The notes under the pieces are model-generated. The model had not been told where the DNA came from. It was given only the letters and a program-made list of their open reading frames with translations, and made no database searches. This document shows positions 34,196 through 41,754 of a DNA stretch of 60,868 nt, in pieces. The first letter of the stretch is position 1; each line of letters begins with the position of its first letter. Source of the stretch: Nocardiopsis trehalosi NBRC 14201 (GTDB lineage: Bacteria > Actinomycetota > Actinomycetes > Streptosporangiales > Streptosporangiaceae); assembly GCF_001552555.1 (NCBI RefSeq), contig NZ_BCRK01000013.1:1-60868 (forward strand), written 5' to 3'. The translations under genes were made by a program, and so were the position numbers.

Positions 34196-34354
34196 GTGAA
34201 CAGGACGCTCACGTACACGGTCTGGCTCGCCGCCGGGTTGCTGGTCGGCTTCCTGCTGGGCACGCTCATGGAGAACCTCATCGCGGGCATGATCATCGGC
34301 GTCGGGTTCGGCGTCGCGTTCAGCGCCGGTTTCGGCGACCTCAAGCGCCCCTGA
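34196..34354 (+). CDS. Tiny two-helix membrane protein
   Basis: 52 residues starting at GTG 34196 (VNRTLTYTVWLAAGLLVGFL, then LGTLMENLIAGMIIGVGFGV and AFSAGFGDLKRP). Two hydrophobic segments with glycine zippers. GAGGAGG lies four bases before the start. Small glycine-rich membrane proteins of this kind are common in actinobacteria and uncharacterised. Confidence 0.65.
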   Translation: MNRTLTYTVWLAAGLLVGFLLGTLMENLIAGMIIGVGFGVAFSAGFGDLKRP

Positions 34355-34435
34355 CCCGCCGCCGGCCGTCCCGCGCCGAGGTGCGCCGCCGTCCGCCCAC
34401 TGGGTAGGATCGGCGGCGGTACGCCGTACCGCACG

Positions 34436-34527
34436 GGAGGGTTCGCATAGCGGCCGAGTGCGGCGCTCTTGAAAAGCGCTAGGCCCTTGACGGGGTCTCG
34501 TGGGTTCAAATCCCACACCCTCCGCCA
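34436..34527 (+). tRNA. tRNA-Ser (anticodon TGA)
   Basis: Acceptor GGAGGGT pairs with ACCCTCC; anticodon stem GCGCT/AGCGC encloses CTTGAAA, giving TGA for codon TCA; a long variable arm identifies the serine type; T-loop GGTTCAAAT; discriminator G and encoded CCA. 92 nt. Confidence 0.95.
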
Positions 34528-34555
34528 CCACCCGCAGAACGCGCCGGTCAGCGCG

Positions 34556-34750
34556 TCACGGGACCTTCAGGAAGGCTGGCCGTCCGCCGCCCGGTGCACA
34601 TCCGGTGCACACGGCTTCGGACGGCCGGCCTTCCTCATCGCTCGGCCACCGTGGCGTCGATGTCGTCATCGCCTCGCGTTGGGACGGCCCGCGCCGCTTG
34701 CGGTACTTGGCGGTCTCGCGCCCGGGTGCGCGCTGGTAGTCCTCGCTCAT
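34556..34750 (-). CDS. Short basic ORF overlapping the ABM gene, doubtful
   Basis: 64 residues beginning MSEDYQRAPGRETAKYRKRR. Its ATG overlaps the stop of the ABM monooxygenase gene as ATGA, suggesting translational coupling. The C-terminal half runs through the inverted repeat after tRNA-Ser, so this may be a remnant or chance frame. No family recognised. Confidence 0.2.
   Translation of the reverse strand: MSEDYQRAPGRETAKYRKRRGPSQREAMTTSTPRWPSDEEGRPSEAVCTGCAPGGGRPAFLKVP
34569..34635. terminator. Long inverted repeat after tRNA-Ser
   Basis: 18-bp arms (34569-34586 with 34618-34635) with one mismatch and a 31-base loop that holds CCGGTGCACA twice. Likely tRNA terminator; it could also be a trace of a former insertion at the tRNA end. 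Confidence 0.5.
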
Positions 34751-35055
34751 CCGGACACGCCCTTGCCGTCCTGGAGGGCCAGGAAGTCGACGTCGAAGGT
34801 GTCGAGGTAGGCGCCGCGCGCCTCCAGGAACCGCTTCACGTGCGGCTGCTCCTCATGGGCGTCGAAGGCGGCCCGGTCGCGGTACAGCTCGTAGAAGACG
34901 CGCTCCAGCGGCTTGCCGTCGACCTGGTGCACGGCGTAGACGAGCGTGCCCGGCTCGTTCTCGCGGATGCGCGGAAGCGTCTCCGCCACCAGGCCGTCGA
35001 AGCCGGCGGCGCTCTCCGCATCCTTCAGCGTGAATCGCACGACCAGTCCGAACAT
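34747..35055 (-). CDS. Antibiotic-biosynthesis-monooxygenase-like (ABM) protein
   Basis: 102 residues of a single dimeric alpha/beta-barrel ABM domain: MFGLVVRFTLKDAESAAGFD, NEPGTLVYAVHQVDGKP, FYELYRDRAAFDAHEEQPHV and KRFLEARGAYLDTFD. Members include quinol monooxygenases and YgiN-type proteins; the chemistry here is not determined. It lies in the loose region after tRNA-Ser together with a decayed ATPase fragment. Confidence 0.85.
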   Translation of the reverse strand: MFGLVVRFTLKDAESAAGFDGLVAETLPRIRENEPGTLVYAVHQVDGKPLERVFYELYRDRAAFDAHEEQPHVKRFLEARGAYLDTFDVDFLALQDGKGVSG

Positions 35056-35212
35056 GGGGACTCCCTCAGCTCGCATAGACAGCAGCGGTACCGATCGTGT
35101 GCCAGGCGTAGGCCTCGGTACCAGGTTCCTCATGTACGGCAGCCGCACCGGAACCACTCGATGTGCGGCTCAGTGTCTCCTGGGTCTGCCTGACCCGTGA
35201 GGTGCAACCGCC

Positions 35213-35410
35213 ATGGTCCGCATCAGCGAACAGGACCGCCCCTCCGCCTCGTACTGCCGCTGGTTCCCCGGCCACCCCTCACCGGTGGCCGCCGCCCGGG
35301 GGTCGGTGATCACCGGGCGGCGCCATTGCCGTCCCCGTACCGGCGACGCGTGCCTTCTCGTGAGCGAGCCGGCCACCAATGCCAGTCCGAATGCGGTCGC
35401 CGTGGGGTCA
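35213..35410 (+). pseudogene. Fragment of an anti-sigma-factor-type ATPase (HATPase_c)
   Basis: The frame reads CRWFPGHPSPVAAARGSVI and later GDACLLVSEPATNASPNAVA, close to the FPG-x5-V-x2-AR and LLVSELATNA-x2-H motifs of RsbW-like kinases. The ATP-binding Asn motif is altered (SELATNA to SEPATNA, the following His lost) and the remaining 80 residues are absent; the frame then runs into the antisense of the ANTAR gene. A broken gene is the best reading. Confidence 0.6.
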
Positions 35411-35833
35411 CTCGGCCGGGACGGGTGCGGGTGGGCGGGGGGCGGCGGGCAGGCCAATCACGTTGACGGCGGACCGGCACCGCAGGGCGGACGGCGCGTC
35501 GTCCGGGACCTCGCCCCGGGTGATCGCCCGGCACAGCACGGCCACCTTGGTGTTGGTGTCGTTGGAGACGCGCACCAGGCGGGTCCACGCGGTGTCGGCG
35601 TCGCAGCGGTGCAGCATCATGAGCATGCCCACGACCCGGTCGATGTCGGCGCGCGAGGTCAGGGCCGAACTCAGGTGGGTGACCTGGCGGCGCAGGGCGG
35701 CGTTCTCGCGCCGCAGGTCCTCGACGTCGAGGTCGAGGTCGAGGGCGACGTCGGGGCCGGGCGCCGCGAGGGCGACCAGGCGCGGTGGGTCGGTGTCCGC
35801 GCCGGGGGCGGCGCCGCCGGGGTCGTACGGCAT
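35408..35833 (-). CDS. ANTAR-domain protein
   Basis: 141 residues. A coiled segment (DLRRENAALRRQVTHLSSAL) leads into an ANTAR-like three-helix domain (TSRADIDRVVGMLMMLHRCD, ADTAWTRLVRVSNDTNTKVA, VLCRAIT). ANTAR domains bind two-hairpin RNA motifs to prevent termination. Unlike most actinobacterial members it has no GAF sensor domain, so it would need a partner or act directly. No ANTAR RNA motif was identified nearby. Confidence 0.82.
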   Translation of the reverse strand: MPYDPGGAAPGADTDPPRLVALAAPGPDVALDLDLDVEDLRRENAALRRQVTHLSSALTSRADIDRVVGMLMMLHRCDADTAWTRLVRVSNDTNTKVAVLCRAITRGEVPDDAPSALRCRSAVNVIGLPAAPRPPAPVPAE

Positions 35834-35933
35834 GGGCTCCTCGATCAGCGGTTCGAGCGGTGTCGACCCGGTCGGTCTACCCCGGGAGCGGGGGGTGAAT
35901 CCGCACGTCGGAGCGGCGTCGCAGCGGGGCCCG

Positions 35934-36911
35934 TCACAGTCGGGCGAACCACGCGCGCACGGCGTCGAGGGTGCCGGGCGCGAGCGCGGCCATGAGGGCG
36001 ACGCGCGCCTTCTCGGCGGGCAGGCCGCGAGCGTCGATGGCCCCGATGTCGCGGGCGAGGCCGTCGGCGGTCTCCCCCGGGACGCGGGGCGGGACGCCGT
36101 CGGTCCGGCAGCGCGACGCGACGACGACCGGGACGCCCCACTCGGTGAACTCGCCGATCGTGGTGAACAGCCCGGCCGGGACGTTGCCCGCGCCGGTGCC
36201 CTGGAGGACGACGCCCCGCGCCCCCGCGTCGACCGCCGCGGTCAGCAGCTCCGGGGGGATGCCGGGGTAGGTGGTGATGAGCGCGACGTCGGTCTCGGGG
36301 GCGCCATGGCACGCGGGTGGGCGCGGGGGCGGGGCGGCGAGCGGGCGCACCCGCCCGGCGACGACCCGCCCCAGGGGCGCGTACGGCGCGGAGGAGAAGG
36401 GGGCGGCGCCGGCCGCGTCGACCTGGGTGGCCCAGCGGGCGGCGTGCAGGTGGTCGTCGGCGCAGATGACGGCGCCCGCGCCGCGCAGCGCCGGGTCGGC
36501 GGCCGCGGTGATCGCGGCGGCGAGGTTGCGGGGGCCGTCGGCGGAGAGGTCGTCCGCGCGCCGGGTGGCGCCCGTGAACACGATGCCGCCGCGCTCCGCC
36601 GCCGGGCCGGCCATCAGGTCGGCGAGGAAGGCGGTCTCCTCCATGGTGTCGGTGCCGTGGGTGACCACGACGCCGTCGAAGCCGTCGTCGGCGAGCGCGT
36701 CCCGGACGCGCCGGGCGAGGGCGAGCATGGTCGCCGGTGAGGTGTCCCAGCCGGGTTCGGCGAGGACGTCCTCGGCCCGGACGTCGGCGGGCACCCGGTC
36801 GGCGGGCAGGGCCGCGAGCAGGTCGGCCCCCGAGGCGACGACCGGTCGTCCTCCGCGCCGGCCGTGGGCGATGGTGTCCTTCGTCGCGAGCAGGAGTACG
36901 CGGGCGGCCAC
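35934..36911 (-). CDS. Asparaginase-family protein
   Basis: 325 residues. Conserved pieces: LLLATKDTIAHG at the N-terminus (the nucleophile Thr of the family TGGTIA motif is kept but the two glycines are Lys-Asp), VVVTHGTDTMEETAFLADLM with the second Thr-Asp pair, RRADDLSADGPRNL, and GARGVVLQGTGAGNVPAGL. No signal peptide, so cytoplasmic. The expected reaction is hydrolysis of L-asparagine, but the altered first motif leaves activity uncertain. GTG start at 36911 with GGAGCGCC upstream. Confidence 0.85.
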   Translation of the reverse strand: MAARVLLLATKDTIAHGRRGGRPVVASGADLLAALPADRVPADVRAEDVLAEPGWDTSPATMLALARRVRDALADDGFDGVVVTHGTDTMEETAFLADLMAGPAAERGGIVFTGATRRADDLSADGPRNLAAAITAAADPALRGAGAVICADDHLHAARWATQVDAAGAAPFSSAPYAPLGRVVAGRVRPLAAPPPRPPACHGAPETDVALITTYPGIPPELLTAAVDAGARGVVLQGTGAGNVPAGLFTTIGEFTEWGVPVVVASRCRTDGVPPRVPGETADGLARDIGAIDARGLPAEKARVALMAALAPGTLDAVRAWFARL

Positions 36912-36950
36912 GGCGCTCCCTCCGGTCGGGCACGGCCGTGGCCGCGCGTA

Positions 36951-36967
36951 TAACCCCTATGGGGTTA
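36951..36967. promoter_or_regulatory. Perfect palindrome, CsoR-operator-like
   Basis: TAACCCC (36951-36957), TAT, GGGGTTA (36961-36967). The runs of four C and four G around a short AT centre resemble operators of CsoR/RcnR-type metal sensors. It is 40 bp upstream of the asparaginase start, and no metal gene is nearby. Confidence 0.45.
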
Positions 36968-37409
36968 CACTATGCCACCGCGCCTGGCGGCGCGAGGGGC
37001 GGCCGGTCCGGCCGGACGGTCCCCGCGCTGCCGTCCCGCGCACCACCCCTCGGGCGGCGGACCAGCGACGGCAGGCGCGCGCGGCCGCCACGGGTCCCAG
37101 GGCGATCACGGCGAGCCGTGAGAGCCCGACCGCGCGCCGCCGGGCCCTCTACCGGCGCAGCCCACTGGGCGACCACCTGGTCGACGGCACACCACCCGCC
37201 TGAAGCCGCCCCACTCCCGACACCGGTGACCCTTCCAAGCCCAGGAAGGCGCCGCCGCACGTCCGATACGGACGGGCCACGGACACCGGCGCCCCGCTGC
37301 CCCGGCGTCTACGCGCGGGGCAGCGGGGCGGCGGTCCGTCTCCGTCGGGCGGCGCCCGGCCGGCGGGCGGCGGATGCGGGGCGGTCCCGATCGGGACCGC
37401 GCCGCGGTG
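36968..37409. other. 442 bp gap without a recognised gene
   Basis: Open frames here are Arg/Pro/Gly-rich on both strands and match nothing. The 20-bp perfect palindrome GCGGTCCCGATCGGGACCGC at 37381-37400 lies nine bases after the stop of the MinD-like gene and is its probable terminator. Confidence 0.5.
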
Positions 37410-39905
37410 TCAGCGGGGCCAGGCGAACGCCTCGCCGACGGTGGCCGCGAGCTGCAGGTAGGCGTCGCGGGTGGCCGGGGAGAGCCGGTCGAGGTCGACC
37501 TCGGCACCCTCCTCCAGATGGGAGTCCCACGGCACCCGCACCACCGCGCGGCAGCGGCTGGCGAAGTGCTGCTCCAGCCGGTCCAGGTCGACGCTGCTCC
37601 TACCGTCGGTCCGGACCATCGACAGCACCACCACCGCGCCGCGCACCAGGTACCCGTACTGGTGGGCCTCCAGCCAGTCGAGGGTGGCGCTCGCGCTGCG
37701 GGCGCCGTCGACCGACGCCGAGCTGACCAGGACGACCTGGTCGGCCAGCCCCAGCACGCCGCGCATGGCCGAGTGCAGCAGCCCGGTACCGCAGTCGGTC
37801 AGGCAGATGGAGTAGTAGTGCTCCAGGATGCGCGAGACCTCGCGGTAGTCGGACTCGCTGAACGCCTCGGACACCGCGGGGTCGCGGTCGGAGGCGAGGA
37901 TCTCCAGCCGGCTCGCCGCCTGCGACGTGAACCCGCGGATGTCGGCGTACCGGGAGATCAGCTCCTTCTCGTTGAGCAGGTCGCGGATGGTGGCGGCGGT
38001 CTCCAGCCGGACCTTGTCCGACAGCGTGCCCCGGTCGGGGTTGGCGTCGACGGCGAGCACCCGGTCGCCGCGCAGCGACGCCAGGGTGGAGCCGAGCGCC
38101 ACCGTCGTCGTGGTCTTGCCGACCCCGCCCTTGAGGCTGAGCACCGCCACCCGGTGGTGCCCGCCGGCGACGTGGGTCCGGGCCCGCGCCGCGAGCTCCT
38201 GGCGGCGCAGCTCCGCCGCGGACTCCCCCGGGCTGAGCAGGCCGAACGACGCCGAGTGGATGGCCTTGCGCCACCCTTTGGCGGGCCCTCGGCGCTTCGG
38301 GCTGACCAGCGCCTCGGCGTTGAGGGCGTCGGAGGTCTCGGGGGCGCTGGGCGGCTGCTGGCCGACCGCGGGCTGCTCGCCGGTCAGGTGGACCCGGTAC
38401 TGGAACGGCTGCCCGGAGTGCTGCTGCTGCGGGGGCGGCGGGGGCCGGTGCGGCGGCGCCGGCGGCCGCGCGGCGTCCGGGGACGCGCCCGGGTACGCCT
38501 GGCGCCACCCCGGCGCTCCCGGCCCCGGCTGCTGCTGCGGTGCCTGCGGCGGCTGGTACGGCTGTTGGGGGCCCGACCACTGGGGGTTCGGCTGCTGGGG
38601 GTGCGGCTGCCCGGGGGCGCCCGGGTACTGCGGCTGCCCGGCGGGCGACCACGGCGGCGGGGCGGGCGGCCCCGGCTGCCGACCGGTGTCGGGGACGGGC
38701 TGCTGCGGACCGGACGGCACGGGCCCGGGCGACCACGGCGCGGACGCCCCGTCCGCGATGGGCGGCACGGGCGGGTGGCCGCCGGTGTCGGGGCCCGGCT
38801 GCCGGTACGGCGGCTGGGGCGGCGCCGGCGGGCCCGCGTACCACCCGGCGTCGGGGCCCGGCGCGTCCGGGCGGGCGGCGTCGGGCGGGGTGTAGTCGAG
38901 GGGCGGCAGCTGCTCGGGCTCGGGCACGTCCTCGGCGAAGCGCGGCGCGGGGGCCTCGGCCGGCTCGTCCCGCGCCGGCTCGGGGGCGGCGGGGGCGTGG
39001 CCGGTGCCGTTGCCGCCGTAGGGCGACGCGGCCTCGGGGGCGTACTCGGTGGGCGGGACGGCGGGGGCCGCCCACCCGGCCCCGGTGTCGGGCGCGGGCG
39101 CGTCGAAGCGCCAGGTCCCGGCGGAGTCGTCGGGGTCGCCGCCCGCGTCCGGCGCGGCGTACCCGGCCTCGGGCGCGGGCGCGGGCGCGTCGAACCGCCA
39201 TGTGCCGGCGGAGTCGTCGGGGTCGCCCCCGGCATCCGGCGCGGCGTACCCGGCGCCCGGCGCGGCGTACCCGGCGTCAGGCGCGGGCGCGTCGAACCGC
39301 CAGGTCCCCGCGGAGTCGTCCGCGTCACCGCCCGCACCGGGCGCGGTGTACCCGGACCCGGCGGTGTAGCCGGTGCCCGGCGCCGATCCGGCGTCCGGCG
39401 CGTACCCCGCCTCGGGGGCGGGGGGCTGCGGCGCGTACCCGGGGTCGGGCGCGGCGTACCCGCTGTCGGGCGACGCGTACCCGCCGGGGGCCGGGGCGGG
39501 CCCGGCCCCCGGTGCGGCGCCGTCCGGGGGCGCGGGGTCGCCGGAGGGCATCCGCAGCGTCTGCGCGTCGTCGTCGGACTCCCATGCCGCGGGCCCGCCG
39601 GGCCCGGCCGGGGCGTCGCCCGGGGGCCGCCCGCCGGGCGGCTGCGGGGCGTGCGGCGGCTCCGCGGTCCCCCCGTAGCCGGGCATGGCGTAGGGCGGCG
39701 GGGGCGGCACGTCCCCCAGGGCATAGGGAGGCGGTGGCGGGATCGCGCCGTCTCCGAACCACTGGTCGGCGGGAGACAGGCCGCTCGGCTCGTCGGCCGG
39801 AGCGCCCGGGTACTCCCCCTGCCGGTCGTCGGCCTCGCGGGCGGGCTCGCCCTCCCACGGACGCGTACCGGCATGCTCCGAACCGTCGTGCTCTCTCTGT
39901 GCCAA
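37410..39905 (-). CDS. MinD/ParA-like ATPase with long disordered N-terminus
   Basis: 831 residues from TTG 39905, chosen because GAGGAG lies ten bases upstream; no ATG or GTG suits. Residues 1-about 530 are Pro/Gly/Ala-rich with acidic tandem repeats (GGDxDDSAGTWRFDAPAP three times). The C-terminal 270 residues are a MinD-type ATPase: deviant Walker A LSLKGGVGKTTTTVALGSTL, LAVDANPDRGTLSDKV, LTDCGTGLL, VLVSSASVDGARSASATLDW. This architecture is like SCO5717 and mycobacterial EspI, linked to type VII secretion or pole-associated positioning. No secretion genes are adjacent. Confidence 0.82.
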   Translation of the reverse strand: MAQREHDGSEHAGTRPWEGEPAREADDRQGEYPGAPADEPSGLSPADQWFGDGAIPPPPPYALGDVPPPPPYAMPGYGGTAEPPHAPQPPGGRPPGDAPAGPGGPAAWESDDDAQTLRMPSGDPAPPDGAAPGAGPAPAPGGYASPDSGYAAPDPGYAPQPPAPEAGYAPDAGSAPGTGYTAGSGYTAPGAGGDADDSAGTWRFDAPAPDAGYAAPGAGYAAPDAGGDPDDSAGTWRFDAPAPAPEAGYAAPDAGGDPDDSAGTWRFDAPAPDTGAGWAAPAVPPTEYAPEAASPYGGNGTGHAPAAPEPARDEPAEAPAPRFAEDVPEPEQLPPLDYTPPDAARPDAPGPDAGWYAGPPAPPQPPYRQPGPDTGGHPPVPPIADGASAPWSPGPVPSGPQQPVPDTGRQPGPPAPPPWSPAGQPQYPGAPGQPHPQQPNPQWSGPQQPYQPPQAPQQQPGPGAPGWRQAYPGASPDAARPPAPPHRPPPPPQQQHSGQPFQYRVHLTGEQPAVGQQPPSAPETSDALNAEALVSPKRRGPAKGWRKAIHSASFGLLSPGESAAELRRQELAARARTHVAGGHHRVAVLSLKGGVGKTTTTVALGSTLASLRGDRVLAVDANPDRGTLSDKVRLETAATIRDLLNEKELISRYADIRGFTSQAASRLEILASDRDPAVSEAFSESDYREVSRILEHYYSICLTDCGTGLLHSAMRGVLGLADQVVLVSSASVDGARSASATLDWLEAHQYGYLVRGAVVVLSMVRTDGRSSVDLDRLEQHFASRCRAVVRVPWDSHLEEGAEVDLDRLSPATRDAYLQLAATVGEAFAWPR
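39070..39350 (-). repeat. Three coding tandem repeats in the MinD-like gene
   Basis: Each unit encodes GGD-x-DDSAGTWRFDAPAP followed by Ala/Gly/Tyr spacer; the DNA units are nearly identical, so unit gain or loss by recombination is likely. Confidence 0.8.
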
Positions 39906-40128
39906 CGCGGTTCTCCTCAAAACGCTTGCTCGGGTGCGCGGGTTGCCGTTTCCTGGCTCGGACCCCCGTGCTGGTCTCGCGGGCCCCCGGCCGGACGTGC
40001 GGCTGTCATGACCTCCCGCCAACAAAGATATGACCCCACTGCAAGGCCGGACACCACCGGCCGACAACGGTTGGGAGAAGGGCCGTCGACCCCTGCCACC
40101 TCAGACGCAGCGGGGGTAGCGTCGAATC

Positions 40129-41112
40129 ATGCACGCGATCGTGATCACCCAGCCCGGTCCCGCCGACGTCCTCTCCTTCGCCGAGGTACCCGACCCGGTC
40201 CCCGGCCCCGGCGAGGTCCTCGTCGACGTCGCCGCGACGGCCGTGAACAGGGCCGACGTCAACCAGCGCCAGGGCAGCTACCCGCCGCCGAAGGGCGCCT
40301 CGGAGTACCCGGGCCTGGAGTGCTCGGGCCGCGTCGCCGCCCTGGGCCCCGGCACCGAGGACTCCGGCTGGTCGGTCGGCGACGAGGTGTGCGCGCTCCT
40401 CAGCGGCGGCGGATACGCCGAACGGGTCGCCGTCCCCGTCGGCCAGCTCCTGCGCGTTCCGCGCGGGGTGTCCCTGACCGAGGCCGCCGCCCTGCCCGAG
40501 GTGGCGGCGACGGTGTGGTCGAACGTGTTCATGGTCGGCCGGCTGCGGGCGGGCGAGACCCTGCTCGTCCACGGGGGCGGCAGCGGGATCGGCACCTTCG
40601 CCATCCAGCTCGCGCACGCCCGCGGCGCCCGGGTCATCACGACGGCGGGCAGCGCCGAGAAGCTGGAGCGCTGCCGGGAACTGGGCGCGGACGTGGGCAT
40701 CGACTACCACCGGGAGGACTTCGCCGCGCGCGTCAAGGAGGAGACCGGCGGGGCCGGCGCCGACGTCGTCCTCGACATCATGGGCGGCTCCTACCTCGAC
40801 GCGAACGTGCGGTCGCTGGCGGTCGGCGGCCGGGTGGTGATCATCGGGCTCATGGGCGGCCGTTCGGCCGAGCTGGACCTCGGCCGGATGCTGGTGAAGC
40901 GGCTGTCGGTGCACGCCACGACGCTGCGCGCGCGGCCGGTGGAGGAGAAGGCGGAGATCGTGGCGGGTGTCGCCGAACACGTCTGGCCGCTGGTCGAGGA
41001 CGGCACCGTGCGGCCTATCGTGGACCGGACGGTTCCGCTGCGGGAGGCCGCCGAGGCCCACCGCATCATGGAGTCCAGTGCGCACGTCGGCAAGATCGTG
41101 CTCACCGTCTGA
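40129..41112 (+). CDS. Quinone oxidoreductase / zinc-independent MDR alcohol dehydrogenase family
   Basis: 327 residues. MHAIVITQPGPADVLSFAEV at the start, VAATAVNRADVNQRQGSYPP, and the nucleotide-binding LLVHGGGSGIGTFAIQLAHA with TTAGSAEKLERCRELGADVG identify the NADPH:quinone reductase (QOR/PIG3) branch of medium-chain reductases; the zinc ligands of alcohol dehydrogenases are absent. TAGCGT lies six bases before the ATG and there is no ribosome binding site, so the mRNA is probably leaderless. Divergent from the MinD-like gene. Confidence 0.9.
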   Translation: MHAIVITQPGPADVLSFAEVPDPVPGPGEVLVDVAATAVNRADVNQRQGSYPPPKGASEYPGLECSGRVAALGPGTEDSGWSVGDEVCALLSGGGYAERVAVPVGQLLRVPRGVSLTEAAALPEVAATVWSNVFMVGRLRAGETLLVHGGGSGIGTFAIQLAHARGARVITTAGSAEKLERCRELGADVGIDYHREDFAARVKEETGGAGADVVLDIMGGSYLDANVRSLAVGGRVVIIGLMGGRSAELDLGRMLVKRLSVHATTLRARPVEEKAEIVAGVAEHVWPLVEDGTVRPIVDRTVPLREAAEAHRIMESSAHVGKIVLTV

Positions 41113-41151
41113 CAACGCCGGGATTCGCGACACCTCAAGGTGAGGGTTTCA

Positions 41152-41688
41152 ATGAGCAACGGACCGAACGAAGCAGAGCAGCCGCACGTCCTCATCGTGG
41201 GCCCCGGCGGCGCCACCGTGGGTGGCGGCAAGGGGTCCGACGAACGGGAGCCCGAGGAGCGCCCGCTGAGCGAGATGGTGGAGCAGCCCGCGAAGGTCAT
41301 GCGCATCGGCAGCATGATCCGCCAGCTGCTCGAAGAGGTGAAGGCCGCCCCGCTCGACGACGCCAGCCGGGCCCGGCTCAAGGAGATCCACACCAACTCC
41401 ATCAAGGAGCTGGAGGACGGCCTCGCCCCCGAGCTGACCGAGGAGCTGGAGCGGCTGACCCTGCCGTTCGCCGACGGCGGGACCCCCAGCGACGCGGAGC
41501 TGCGCATCGCCCAGGCGCAGCTGGTGGGCTGGCTGGAGGGGCTGTTCCACGGCATCCAGACCACGCTGTTCGCCCAGCAGATGGCGGCGCGGGCGCAGCT
41601 GGAGAACATGCGCAAGGCGCTGCCGTCGGGGGTGCCGGGCGGCCCCGACCCGGAGCAGGGCCGGGCGGGCTCGGGCCCCTACCTGTAG
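41152..41688 (+). CDS. bpa: Bacterial proteasome activator
   Basis: 178 residues. PLSEMVEQPAKVMRIGSMIR, EVKAAPLDDASRARLKEIHT, ELTEELERLTLPFAD and QAQLVGWLEGLFHGIQTTLF match Bpa (Rv3780-type, DUF2587), a ring that binds the 20S proteasome and opens its gate without ATP. The gate-opening C-terminal motif is GQYL in mycobacteria; here the protein ends GPYL. AAGGTGAGG lies about eight bases before the ATG. Presence implies a proteasome elsewhere in the genome. Convergent with serS. Confidence 0.9.
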   Translation: MSNGPNEAEQPHVLIVGPGGATVGGGKGSDEREPEERPLSEMVEQPAKVMRIGSMIRQLLEEVKAAPLDDASRARLKEIHTNSIKELEDGLAPELTEELERLTLPFADGGTPSDAELRIAQAQLVGWLEGLFHGIQTTLFAQQMAARAQLENMRKALPSGVPGGPDPEQGRAGSGPYL

Positions 41689-41701
41689 GCGGAGCGGCCC
41701 G

Positions 41702-41749
41702 CGCGCGGGGGCCGGGGCGGACGGTGGGTCCGACCCCGGCCCCCGCGCG
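41702..41749. terminator. Shared bpa/serS terminator
   Basis: Perfect 16-bp GC stem (41702-41717 with 41734-41749) between the convergent stops. Confidence 0.8.
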
Positions 41750-41754
41750 TGGCG

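Noticed and set aside
36271-37203. 310-residue plus-strand frame over and beyond the asparaginase gene
   Set aside because: Mostly antisense to a well-supported gene; the rest is low-complexity.
39070-39350. CRISPR-like array
   Set aside because: The repeats are in-frame protein repeats of the MinD-like gene without unique spacers of constant length; no cas gene is present.
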